Shown here: positions 18,401 through 28,300 of the stretch, in pieces
Layout: every line of letters starts with the position of its first letter
Position numbering within the stretch: position 1 is the stretch's first letter
From: CBFFRJ01 sp051486985
GTDB taxonomy: Bacteria; Pseudomonadota; Gammaproteobacteria; Enterobacterales; Enterobacteriaceae
Direction: 5' to 3'
Assembly: GCF_051486985.1 (NCBI RefSeq)
Contig: NZ_JAHVDV010000030.1
Span: 1 to 64,000, forward strand
DNA: 64,000 nucleotides
The notes under the pieces: generated by a model
Database searches by the model: none
What the model saw: the letters and a program-made list of their open reading frames with translations, nothing else
Told to the model about the DNA's origin: nothing
Made by a program: the position numbers and the translations under genes

Positions 18401-18428
18401 AAAAAACTCTCCCGCCTGAGCGAGAGAG
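18401..18428 (-). terminator. mltA terminator
   Basis: On the minus strand a 9-bp stem (ctctctcgc / gcgggagag, one G-U pair) with a TCAG loop is followed by six T residues. It starts 20 nt past the mltA stop and separates mltA from tcdA. Confidence 0.85.
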
Positions 18429-18447
18429 AGTGTGGAGTGTATCACAT

Positions 18448-19545
18448 TCAGCCGCTGAACACGTTGCCGGTGCCTGGTGCGGTTTTCAGCACCCATACAC
18501 GACCATAATGGTTGTACCACCCCGCACGATGACCGGCATCCGGACCAATGCCCTGATAAATATCAAAGTGTTGCCCTTTGATTGCCCCGCCTACATCAAG
18601 GGCGACCATCAGACGTAGTTCATACTGACCGGTAAATTTGCCGTTCACATCCAGCAGCGGGACTTCGGCAAGCAGGGTGGTACCCGCCGGAATAATGCTG
18701 CGATCGGACGCCACCGAGGCGCGACCAATCAGCGGCACTGCACTCGCTCCTTTCACCGGTGCATAAGACTGAGGTTTAAAGAAGACGAAGGAGGGGTTTT
18801 GCTCCAGCAGCTCGCGGACCTGGGCTTCGCTATGGGTTTCTCCCCAGTGGCGAATAGCCTGCATCGACATGTCTTCTTTCTTCACTTCACCGCGATCGAT
18901 AAGCACCTTACCGATACTGCGGTACGCATGACCATTCTTCCCGGCGTAGCTAAAGAAGTTCAACGGGCTGCCATCGCCGAAATCGATATAACCACTGCCC
19001 TGGACATCCATGATGAAGTTATCCATCAGAGAATTGCTGTAGGCAAGAACATAACTGTCACTCAGACCACCGGCATAAATTTCAGCGCGTGACGGCAAAC
19101 GCCCGCGTTTAGGCGGCATACGGTAAATAGGGTACTGAAATTCCCCCTGCCGCGTGTGGCGAGCCTGCACCACCGGTGTGTAATAGCCGGTGAACTGGAC
19201 GTTACCGTAGTTATCTGCCCCTTCCATCTGCCAGGCATCAATGCCGAACTGGCGCATATTACGGGTGTCCCCGCCGGCGCGCAGCCAATCCTGGACCGCG
19301 CTGTAAACCGCGCTCTGGCCGGAGTAAAGACGTGGTGATGCACTGCGGATCTGGCTCACTTGCTCAGAGAAATCACCAGCGTTGATTGGCGCGCCAATCG
19401 CGTCGGGCTGGTTTACCAGAGAGAAGGGCTGATTAAATTTGCCATCTTTATACTGTTGACCGCGATCGGTCGGTTTTGACGTACAGGCTGCAAGCAGTGC
19501 CACCATTGCGCCTGTGAGTAGATATGTTGCCCAACGTCCTTTCAT
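18448..19545 (-). CDS. mltA: Membrane-bound lytic murein transglycosylase A
   Basis: A 365-residue outer-membrane lipoprotein that cleaves peptidoglycan glycan strands. The signal peptide ends in the lipobox LAAC (Cys21). The MltA domain and the C-terminal 3D domain follow. The catalytic aspartate is expected in MVALDVGGAIKG (about residue 315), and the 3D motif surrounds it. It is transcribed alone, with a terminator downstream. Its upstream gap (19546-19750) also carries the tRNA promoter on the other strand. Confidence 0.95.
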   Translation of the reverse strand: MKGRWATYLLTGAMVALLAACTSKPTDRGQQYKDGKFNQPFSLVNQPDAIGAPINAGDFSEQVSQIRSASPRLYSGQSAVYSAVQDWLRAGGDTRNMRQFGIDAWQMEGADNYGNVQFTGYYTPVVQARHTRQGEFQYPIYRMPPKRGRLPSRAEIYAGGLSDSYVLAYSNSLMDNFIMDVQGSGYIDFGDGSPLNFFSYAGKNGHAYRSIGKVLIDRGEVKKEDMSMQAIRHWGETHSEAQVRELLEQNPSFVFFKPQSYAPVKGASAVPLIGRASVASDRSIIPAGTTLLAEVPLLDVNGKFTGQYELRLMVALDVGGAIKGQHFDIYQGIGPDAGHRAGWYNHYGRVWVLKTAPGTGNVFSG

Positions 19546-19709
19546 GGTTTCTCATCTTTTAATTAATCCGGAGCGTGATGAAGATAACAAACCACCTCCG
19601 CGAATGAAATGCGATTGCGCAACCTGACGCAAATCCGGTACAAAAAACAACCGCATCGTGCTGTTTTTATACAAATATCGCTCAATTACGCCATTCCGTT
19701 AAAAAAGGG

Positions 19710-19737
19710 TTGCATCAGAATGTTAGCGGAGTATAGT
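19710..19737 (+). promoter_or_regulatory. Promoter of the initiator tRNA operon
   Basis: TTGCAT and TATAGT are separated by 16 bp, 13 bp before the first tRNA. The GC-rich stretch just after the -10 (GCGCATCC) resembles stringent discriminators of stable-RNA promoters. Confidence 0.75.
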
Positions 19738-19750
19738 GCGCATCCACGGA

Positions 19751-19827
<77 letters not shown>

Positions 19828-19872
19828 ATTAAAATCAGAAGTAAATTTACTCGATGGAAGAGTAAACGCGGA

Positions 19873-19949
<77 letters not shown>

Positions 19950-19993
19950 ATTACAATCTGATGCAAGTTTACTCGATAAAGAGTAAAGACGGA

Positions 19994-20070
<77 letters not shown>

Positions 20071-20078
20071 ATACATTA

Positions 20079-20100
20079 AACACCTTAACGGGTGTTTTTT
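20079..20100 (+). terminator. Terminator of the initiator tRNA operon
   Basis: A 6-bp stem (aacacc / ggtgtt) is followed by a long T-run (GTTTTTTTGTTTTT), 8 nt after the last tRNA. Confidence 0.85.
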
Positions 20101-20111
20101 TGTTTTTATTC

Positions 20112-20467
20112 TTCATCCTTCACGCTGCGCCATTGTTGGCTGCCGTCATTTACCCCGGTCACGTACTTTTGTACGCTCCCGGAGATGCATTCCGTTGCCG
20201 CCTCGGCGCAACCCGAATGATTCGAATAAAATATTCAGTGTTCATCCTTCACGCTGCGCCAGCGCTGGCTGCCGTCATTTACCCCGGTTACGTACTTTTG
20301 TACGCTCCCGGAGATGCATTCCGTTGCCGCCTCGGCGCAACCCGAATGATTCGAATAAAATATTCAGTGTTCATCCTTCACGCTTCGCCAGCCCTGGCTG
20401 CCGTCATTTACCCCGGTCACGTACTTTTGTACGCGCCTGGAGATGCATTCAAACAGAGCAACCCGAC
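20112..20467. repeat. Tandem array of 129-bp repeats with ERIC-like palindromes (2.7 copies)
   Basis: Copies start at 20112, 20241 and 20370. The first two are nearly identical over 129 bp, with a few substitutions. The third is truncated after about 80 bp but ends with the same GCAACCCGA. Each contains an imperfect palindrome around GGTCACGTACTTTTGTACGC, which resembles the central palindrome of ERIC elements. The array fills the gap between the tRNA terminator and amiC. It has no spacer/repeat pattern of a CRISPR and no transposase. Confidence 0.85.
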
Positions 20468-20474
20468 TAAGGCA

Positions 20475-21728
20475 TTACCCTCTTCTCGCCAGCGTTGCCC
20501 CATCGGCAAAATAGGCTTTAATCCCGGCCAGAATAGACTCTGCCACCTCTTGCTGGAATTTTGCCGTCCTGAGCTTGCGCTCCTCTTCAACATTACTGAT
20601 GAACGCCGTTTCGACGAGGATCGACGGAATATCCGGCGCTTTTAACACCGCAAACCCCGCCTGCTCAACCCGGTTTTTATGCAGGCTGTTAACATTTCCC
20701 AACCTGTTGAGCACCGCTTTGCCAAACTTCAGGCTGTCGTTAATCGTAAGCGACTGCACCATATCAAACATCGTATGGTCGAGATATCGATCGCCGCTTT
20801 TGCTGACGCCCCCAATTAAGTCCGCGGCGTTCTGCGTCTCTGCCAGATATTTGGCGGCCGTACTGGTGGCCCCTTTTGTTGAGAGGGCAAACACGGAAGA
20901 TCCATGCGGCTGGCGGCTACTAAACGCATCGGCATGAATAGAAACAAACAGATCCGCACGTTGCTTCTGCGCCTTCGCCACCCGGACCTTGAGCGGAATG
21001 AAGACATCTTCATTACGTGTCATATAGGCCTTCATATTGCCCTCTTTCTCGATAAGCGCACGTAAGCGCCGGGCAATCTGCAGCACAACATCCTTTTCGC
21101 GGGTCCGGTATTTACCGATAGCGCCAGGATCCTCACCACCATGACCAGGATCCAGCATGATGACAATCGGGCGATCGCGCCCTGCTTTACCGGGCTGCGG
21201 GCCACTCTGCGCTGGCGGAACCTGTTTCTCCAGGTCGCCCTGGTTATACTCCTCAAGCAGCGCCAGTAACGGATCCTGAACGTCTTTGGCATTGGCCGGG
21301 TAGAGATCCATGACCAGACGCTCTTTGAACCCGGCGACCGGGGCCAGGGCAAAGAGCTGAGGTTTGATATCCTGCTTAAGCTCAAACACCATACGAACGG
21401 TTTGTGGGTCAAACTGCCCTACCCGTGCAGATTTAATGAAAGGATCGTCATTACGAATCTGCGCCCCCATTCCTTTCAGAACAGAGTTAAGGTTTACGCC
21501 TTCGAGATCCACAACCAGCCGATCGGGATTGCTCAGTGAAAACTGACGATACTGAATGACCCGGTTGGACTCTACTGTTACACGGGTATAGGTAGTCGCA
21601 GGCCAGACGCGCACGGCGACCACCTGGCTTACGGCGGCAAGACCGACCTGACTCACGCTTAATAACCACATGGCTCCCGCGCCCTGTATCAATTTGCGGC
21701 GACTTAGCGCTTTTTGACTTCCCGACAT
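20475..21728 (-). CDS. amiC: N-acetylmuramoyl-L-alanine amidase AmiC
   Basis: A 417-residue periplasmic amidase that splits septal peptidoglycan during cell separation. It has a Tat-type signal peptide with SRRKLIQGAG (about residues 9-18) followed by a hydrophobic stretch. Next come an AMIN domain (about 40-150), which directs it to the septum, and a zinc-dependent Amidase_3 domain with LDPGHGGEDPG, SIHADAF and the catalytic ETAFISN. I chose the ATG at 21728, with GGGAGAGG upstream. An earlier ATG seven codons upstream lacks this support. Confidence 0.95.
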   Translation of the reverse strand: MSGSQKALSRRKLIQGAGAMWLLSVSQVGLAAVSQVVAVRVWPATTYTRVTVESNRVIQYRQFSLSNPDRLVVDLEGVNLNSVLKGMGAQIRNDDPFIKSARVGQFDPQTVRMVFELKQDIKPQLFALAPVAGFKERLVMDLYPANAKDVQDPLLALLEEYNQGDLEKQVPPAQSGPQPGKAGRDRPIVIMLDPGHGGEDPGAIGKYRTREKDVVLQIARRLRALIEKEGNMKAYMTRNEDVFIPLKVRVAKAQKQRADLFVSIHADAFSSRQPHGSSVFALSTKGATSTAAKYLAETQNAADLIGGVSKSGDRYLDHTMFDMVQSLTINDSLKFGKAVLNRLGNVNSLHKNRVEQAGFAVLKAPDIPSILVETAFISNVEEERKLRTAKFQQEVAESILAGIKAYFADGATLARRG

Positions 21729-21909
21729 GCCTCTCCCGAGCAAAAGCAAAATAATGAATGACCGTATAAACGCCAGAATTGACCGAAAACTTTAACGAAT
21801 GATGCATAAACTGTCATCTATAAAACGGTAAATGAGGGGCTATCCCGCCTTAACGTTTGATAAAGGTCATTAAGCGCTAATGCATTTTTGGCTTGCACAA
21901 CAGCCAATA

Positions 21910-21948
21910 AAAGAATAAAAATACACTTTTTACGAATAATCATGCAGT
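21910..21948. promoter_or_regulatory. Pair of ArgR boxes upstream of argA
   Basis: Two imperfect 18-bp ARG boxes (21910-21927 with GAATAAAAATACA, and 21931-21948 with GAATAATCATGCA) are separated by 3 bp, the usual spacing for an ArgR hexamer. They lie immediately upstream of the argA ribosome-binding site. The promoter probably overlaps them. Confidence 0.8.
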
Positions 21949-21959
21949 GAGGGTTGGCC

Positions 21960-23291
21960 GTGGTAAAGGAACGTAAAACCGAACTGGTGCAGGGATTTCG
22001 CCACTCTGTCCCCTATATCAATACCCACCGGGGCAAAACCTTTGTCATTATGTTAGGTGGCGAAGCCATCGAACATGAGAATTTTTCCAGTATTGTCAAT
22101 GACATCGGGTTATTACACAGCCTGGGGATTCGTCTGGTTGTCGTCTATGGCGCACGTCCGCAAATTGACGCCAATCTTGCTGCGCACCAGCACGAGCCGC
22201 TTTATCACAAACATATCCGCGTTACGGACGCCAAAACGCTGGAGCTGGTGAAACAGGCTGCCGGGCTTTTGCAACTGGATATCACCGCCCGACTCTCCAT
22301 GAGTCTGAACAATACGCCACTGCAGGGCGCGCACATTAATGTGGTCAGCGGTAACTTTATCATCGCTCAGCCCCTTGGCGTTGATGATGGCGTGGATTAT
22401 TGCCATAGCGGGCGCATTCGCCGTATTGATGAAGAGGCGATTCATCGCCAGCTGGACAGCGGCGCGATTGTACTAATGGGGCCGGTTGCCGTCTCTGTTA
22501 CCGGGGAGAGCTTCAACCTCACCTCCGAAGAGATAGCCACCCAGCTTGCCATTAAACTGAAAGCGGAAAAAATGATTGGCTTTTGCTCATCGCAAGGGGT
22601 CTATGATGAAGAGGGGCACATTGTCTCTGAACTGTTCCCGAATGAAGCACAGGCCCGTGTAGAAGCGCTGGAAGAACAAGGCGATTACCATTCAGGGACG
22701 GTGCGCTTCCTGCGTGGCGCGATGAAAGCTTGTCGCAGTGGAGTCCGCCGCAGCCATCTGATTAGCTATCAGGAAGACGGTGCACTGCTGCAGGAGCTGT
22801 TCTCACGTGACGGTATCGGAACCCAAATCGTCATGGAAAGTGCGGAACAAATCCGCCGCGCCACCATCAACGATATCGGCGGTATTCTTGAACTGATTCG
22901 TCCACTGGAACAACAGGGCATCCTGGTTCGTCGTTCCCGCGAGCAACTGGAGATGGAAATTGACAAATTTACCGTCGTTCAGCGCGATAACCTGACAATC
23001 GCCTGCGCTGCCCTCTACCCCTTCCCGGAAGAAAAAATCGGTGAAATGGCCTGTGTTGCGGTGCACCCGGATTACCGGAGCTCATCGCGCGGCGAGATAT
23101 TACTGGAGCGTATTGCCGCTCAGGCTAAGCAGATGGGGCTGACTAAACTCTTTGTTCTGACCACCCGCAGTATTCACTGGTTCCAGGAGCGTGGATTCAC
23201 GCCGGTCGACATCGACTCGTTGCCGGAAAGCAAAAAAGAGATGTACAACTACCAGCGCCGTTCAAAGGTGCTGATGGCAGACCTGACCTGA
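21960..23291 (+). CDS. argA: N-acetylglutamate synthase
   Basis: A 443-residue enzyme that acetylates glutamate in the first step of arginine synthesis. An amino-acid-kinase-like domain (about residues 20-260, with VIMLGGEAI and VVYGARPQID) binds arginine for feedback control. A C-terminal GNAT domain (about 295-435, with CVAVHPDYRSSSRGE) does the acetyl transfer. I chose the GTG at 21960, because GAGGG lies 6 nt upstream and the start MVKERKTELV matches E. coli. A TTG two codons earlier is possible. Confidence 0.96.
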   Translation: MVKERKTELVQGFRHSVPYINTHRGKTFVIMLGGEAIEHENFSSIVNDIGLLHSLGIRLVVVYGARPQIDANLAAHQHEPLYHKHIRVTDAKTLELVKQAAGLLQLDITARLSMSLNNTPLQGAHINVVSGNFIIAQPLGVDDGVDYCHSGRIRRIDEEAIHRQLDSGAIVLMGPVAVSVTGESFNLTSEEIATQLAIKLKAEKMIGFCSSQGVYDEEGHIVSELFPNEAQARVEALEEQGDYHSGTVRFLRGAMKACRSGVRRSHLISYQEDGALLQELFSRDGIGTQIVMESAEQIRRATINDIGGILELIRPLEQQGILVRRSREQLEMEIDKFTVVQRDNLTIACAALYPFPEEKIGEMACVAVHPDYRSSSRGEILLERIAAQAKQMGLTKLFVLTTRSIHWFQERGFTPVDIDSLPESKKEMYNYQRRSKVLMADLT

Positions 23292-23384
23292 CAAGCTGCC
23301 CCGCCGGGTAAAAATCTTATCCGGCGTTTATCCTCAACTGAACCTGGCCCGAATCCTGCCGCTTTTTAAGTCAGAGAAGGTTAA

Positions 23385-23412
23385 TCAGCGGCCCTGTAAA
23401 AGCAGCCGCTGA
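23385..23412. terminator. Inverted repeat between argA and recD
   Basis: A perfect 8-bp inverted repeat (tcagcggc / gccgctga) with a 12-nt loop lies in the convergent argA-recD gap. No T-run follows on either strand, so a terminator role is uncertain. Confidence 0.4.
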
Positions 23413-23468
23413 ATTCACGCGGGTTAATTCTCGAGCCTTAACATACTGACCGAATCAAAAGCAGTATC

Positions 23469-25310
23469 TCAGGTTTCCGGGGATAGCTGAAAAAGAGCAT
23501 CAAGACCGCTTCGCCGCTCCGTACGGGTGGCGATAGCCTGCGCCAGTACGCGGTCATCCGCATACAGAGAGAGCCGTTTTTTGGCACGGGTGATGGCGGT
23601 ATAGACCAGTTCCCGTGTGAGCACCGGAACAAACTGCGCCGGCAGGATCAGAGCAGCATGATCGAACTCCGACCCTTGTGATTTATGGACCGTCATCGCC
23701 CATGCGGTCTCATGTTCCGGTAAACGGCTCGGCTGCACGGACTTCATCGTCCCATCGGGCATCGGGAACCAGACGCGAAGCCCCTCTCCCTGATTGAGAG
23801 CAATGCCAATATCACCATTAAAGAGCCCCAGCGATGAATCATTGCGGGTAATCATCACCGGACGTCCGTGATACCAGTAGCCATGTGCCGGGCGGGAAAT
23901 GCGTCTCTGGCGCACCAGTGCCATCTCCAGGCGTTCGTTTAATCCACTGACACCGAAGGGGCCCTCCCGCAGGGCACAGAGCAGTTGATACTCACCAAAT
24001 GCAGTGAGGATTTCCTGAGGACTAACGTCCTTTCTCAGTAACACGAGGTAACGATCATAGCCGGTCAGCGCGTCATCAATCATTACCTGGTACTCTTGCG
24101 CAGTCAGCAACCCTTTACGCTCAATGTCAGCGAATGCCTGATTAAGCACGGCATGCGTGGCTGCCTTGTCGCCGCGGTTCACGGCGCCAGCCAGTTGCCC
24201 TATGCCGGAGTCACTGCCAAACCGGTAACTTTGTTGCAGCAAACAGAGGCTGTCGCGTAGCGCACGCGCGGCGGTTCCCTCTCCGCTGGGTACCGTAAAA
24301 CCCGTTATGCGGGAGAGCTCTGCGGCACGTTCAGCAGTAAAACCTGCATTGACCCAGGCGCAGATATCACCCAGTACCGCCCCGGCTTCCACCGACGCAA
24401 GCTGGTCGCGATCGCCGAGAAAAATGACGCGTGCATGGGCAGGCAGCGCATCAATCAGACGCGACATCATTGGCAGGTCAATCATTGAGGCCTCGTCCAC
24501 TACCAGCACGTCCAGATGCAAGGGATTCCCGACATGATGCCGTAAGCGCTGACTGCCGGGCACAGCCCCCAGCAACCGGTGCAGGGTACTGGCTTCGTCC
24601 GGCAAGAGGGCCTTTTGTGCTTCTGAGAGCGGTAACTGGCGTAACGCTTTACCGAGCGATTCTGTCAGACGCGCGGCCGCCTTACCGGTCGGTGCCGCCA
24701 GTTTGATTCGGCAGCGCTCGCCGTCGGCCATCTGCACCATGGCCGCCAGCAGCCTGGCAACCGTCGTGGTTTTACCCGTCCCCGGCCCACCTGAAATCAC
24801 TGAAATACGCCGGGTAAGCGCAACCGCCGCCGCGATTTTTTGCCAGTTAATGGCGTCCGTGGCGGGCAAAAAAGCATCCAGCGCTTGCTTGAGGCGATCT
24901 TCATTCACCGACAAGGGCTGATTCACCCGGGCAAAGAATTCCGCCACCCGCTGTTCGTTACACCACATGCGGTTCAGATAGAGCCGGTTTCCGGCAAGGA
25001 TCATTGGCGCGAGGGCCTCCTCTTCGCCCACGGCAGGGGACTTCTGTAGCACATCACGCCAGTTATCCAGATGACCAAGGTGATCGAAAATCGCCTGCAT
25101 AACGGGGGATGAATGACTTGCGCTACTCTCCTGACTCAGACGTTCCAGCGGCAAACAGACATGCCCTTCCCCCGCGTCACGGCTTAACAGCGCCGCCGCC
25201 ACCATGACGGCAGGTTGCTCATTACCCGCAACCGTAAAGGCAAACTGCACATCCAGCGGACGTAATAATTTCTGTACTACTGCCTCTTGCAGCAATGTTC
25301 GTAACGTCAT
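23469..25310 (-). CDS. recD: Exonuclease V (RecBCD) alpha subunit
   Basis: A 613-residue SF1B helicase that moves 5'-3' as the fast motor of RecBCD before Chi. Walker A is GGPGTGKTTT (about residues 170-179). Walker B is VVDEASMID, and helicase motifs FLGDRDQL and TVHKSQGSEF follow. I chose the ATG at 25310, which overlaps the recB stop in ATGA and has AGGAGG upstream. Slightly longer than the 608-residue E. coli protein. Confidence 0.96.
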   Translation of the reverse strand: MTLRTLLQEAVVQKLLRPLDVQFAFTVAGNEQPAVMVAAALLSRDAGEGHVCLPLERLSQESSASHSSPVMQAIFDHLGHLDNWRDVLQKSPAVGEEEALAPMILAGNRLYLNRMWCNEQRVAEFFARVNQPLSVNEDRLKQALDAFLPATDAINWQKIAAAVALTRRISVISGGPGTGKTTTVARLLAAMVQMADGERCRIKLAAPTGKAAARLTESLGKALRQLPLSEAQKALLPDEASTLHRLLGAVPGSQRLRHHVGNPLHLDVLVVDEASMIDLPMMSRLIDALPAHARVIFLGDRDQLASVEAGAVLGDICAWVNAGFTAERAAELSRITGFTVPSGEGTAARALRDSLCLLQQSYRFGSDSGIGQLAGAVNRGDKAATHAVLNQAFADIERKGLLTAQEYQVMIDDALTGYDRYLVLLRKDVSPQEILTAFGEYQLLCALREGPFGVSGLNERLEMALVRQRRISRPAHGYWYHGRPVMITRNDSSLGLFNGDIGIALNQGEGLRVWFPMPDGTMKSVQPSRLPEHETAWAMTVHKSQGSEFDHAALILPAQFVPVLTRELVYTAITRAKKRLSLYADDRVLAQAIATRTERRSGLDALFQLSPET

Positions 25311-28300
25311 GACGCCACCTCCTGACATTCACCCGCAAAAAGCGCATCCATTTCGTTGATCAGCGCCGCGTCAGGACGGGTGGTAAAAATGCCCTGTCCC
25401 GGCTTACCGGGTTCAACGCCGCGCAGGAAAAGATAGATAACACCGCCGAAATGGTGCTCATAATCATAATTTTCAATGCGATGGCGAAGATAACGGTGCA
25501 GCGCAAGGGTATAAAGTTGATATTGCAGGTCGTAGCGGTGCGACTGCATTGCCGCGATCATCGCCTCGCGGGTATATGCTTCGCTGGAGTCTCCCAGCCA
25601 GTTGGATTTGTAGTCCAGCAGGTAATAGCGACCGTTGTGGCGAAACACAAGGTCGATAAAGCCTTTGAGCATGCCGCGCACCTCGCGGAAGTCCAGCGGT
25701 GGACAGCCCGCCGACAGGGGATCGTAATGCCGAATCAGCGCATCGAGTCGCTCGGCGCGCAGGTTCTGTTCAATGGGGACGTAAAACTCCAGCTCCACCT
25801 GCTTGTCTCTGGCGGTGAGCTCGCACAATGCCAGTCCGGTATCGCCCAGAGGCGCATGCAAAACGGCCTCCAGCCAGTCGCTGATGACGGGCTGCCAGTG
25901 GGCCTCGAAACCGCCGGCCAGCAGCTTTTCGCTAACCCATTCTGCTGAAATCGCCTGAGTAAAATCGAGATCTTCAAAAAGCCCATGCAGAAAGGTTCCC
26001 GGAGAGGCACCGCGCGGAAACTGATGCGCCGTTAACCCGGTTTCAGCCAGCGACTCACGCTCACCTGCAGCATCCACATCCAGCCGCGGGAGAAGATCCT
26101 GTGCAATGCCATGAGCGCGCTGCTGCAACCCGGAGTAACTGGTGACGCGCCAGTCATCAGCAACGACGCGTTGCACCTGTCGTGCCTGCAGGGTTAAGGC
26201 CCCATTTTCCGGCGTCTCCCAGCGGAGGTTGTCTGGCGTGGCAGGCGTCCGCAGTTCGATATTCTCATTGCAAAGCGCCTCCACCGCCGCGTGAAGTCTA
26301 CGGGCATCCATCGGTTCACCACGCTGGATAAGACGCCCCAGTGCGCTTAGGTGAAAATCAGTGTCGCCCGTTTTTTCGCCCCGGCCGCGAAACAAGGGTG
26401 CAATACCCAGGCTGCAGTGCCAGACCGAACGGGTTAAGGCAACGTAAAGCAGACGCAGGTCTTCCGCCAGCCGTTCTGTTTCAGCCAGCGCCAGGCTTTC
26501 TTCATCTCCGCTGAGGTCAAGCACCGACGCGTAAGTGGTCCTGTCGTGATAGAAGGCCTGATCCTGGACGCGGAAATTGGCAATAAACGGCAGCCAGACC
26601 ACCGGATACTCCAGACCTTTCGATTTATGGATGGTGACGATTTTCACCAGATGCTTATCGCTTTCCAGCCGCAACTGCTCGCTGGCGGCGTTGGTATCCG
26701 GCTCTGCAATATGCTGCGCCAACCAGCGCACCAGCGCATGTTCGCTTTCCGCCTGCGTCCCGGCCTCCTGTAACAGCTCACTGAGGTGCAAAATGTCAGT
26801 CAACCGACGCTCTCCCCCCGCTGTCGCCAGAAGGTTTTCTGCGATATGGCGTGCACTCATCAGTGCATGCAGCATCGGCATCACGCCCCGCTTTTGCCAC
26901 AGCTCGCGCCATCGGGCAAACTCTTCTACCACCGCATCCCAGGCCGTTTCGTCGTTGTTTAGCATCTCGATGTCAAGCGCACTCAGACCCAGCATCGAGG
27001 TTGCCAGTGCGCTACGCAGCGTGTTTTCACGCTCGGGCGCCAGTATCGCCTGCAGGAGCCATAACATCTCCTGGGCTTCCGGCGTTTCAAAAACACTGTC
27101 GCGGTTAGAGAGGTATACGGAGGGGATGTTCAGCAGCCCCAGCGCATCGCGTATAAGCGAGGCTTCATGGCGACTACGGACTAATACGGTGATGTCTGAT
27201 GCCCTTAACGGGCGCGATTTATCTCCGTCAAGAAGTTGCGCGTCGCCTGCCTGGCCGGCAATCAGCCAGTCACGGATCTGCGCCGCACAGTGCCCAGCCA
27301 TGAGTGACTGATAGTCAGCAACCCCGACGCCTTCGCCCTCCATCAGCCACATGGACATCGCCGGATGAGGCTTGCCGTTGACCACAAAGCGCAGTGACTG
27401 ATTTCTGGCCGCCGACTTCACCGGCTGAAAAGGAATTTGCCGGAACATAAAAGCGTCATCAATCTGGCTGAAGATACGGTTTACGCTCTCAACCATGCCC
27501 GGCGCTGAACGCCAGTTTGTATCCAGCGTGTAGTGCGCCGTGACTTCTCCACGCGCTTTCATATAGGTAAAAATATCCGCGCCGCGAAACGCATAAATAG
27601 CCTGTTTAGGATCGCCAATCAGCAAAAGCGCACCGTCCGGCTGGTTATGCCATATGCGCCGGAAAATACGGTACTGCTGCGGGTCCGTATCCTGAAACTC
27701 ATCGATCATTGCGACCGGAAAACGTGTGCGAATCGCCGTTGCCAGCGCATCGCCGTTGGCGCTTTGCAATGCGCTGTCCAGCCGTCCCAGCATATCGTCA
27801 AAACCTAACTGACCACGACGGCGTTTTTCCCGCGCAATCGTCTCACGGATTTCACGCATGGCGCGGGTTAGCATCAGATCTTTCAGGGTCAATGGCGCGG
27901 CGAGCAGTGCCTCGATAGCGTCAAACACCGGGTGTTCAGGCGCAACCGTACCTGGCTTTGTGCGTTCGCGCAGAAACGACTGCGCAAACTTTTCCAGCGG
28001 CTCCGGCAACTGGTAACTCAGCGTCTCCTCTTCGGCCCAGGCGCTGATCTTTGCTATCCACCGCGCCTGGTTTGCCCGATTGAATTTCTGCCGCATAATG
28101 CCTGAGCCCTCAATAAGGGGGTCCAGTTCTGCCACTGAGGCAAGCCAAAGCTGCTTAACGTTATTGATATGCTCAAGGATTTTCTGGTGACGACTTTGCA
28201 GGGTCTCATCGTCAGGTGGCGCGGATTTAATTTTCGGCGCTTCACCCTGTAAATAGCGATCGATAGCCTTTAATAGCTCATGCGGTCCCTTCCAGGAGGC

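Noticed and set aside
20112..20467. Possible CRISPR array
   Set aside because: The units are 129-bp direct tandem repeats with no unique spacers, and no cas genes are near.
20100..20645. A 181-codon plus-strand frame with 43-residue repeats
   Set aside because: It begins with TTG in the T-run of the tRNA terminator and ends antisense to amiC. The repeats are better explained as tandem intergenic elements.
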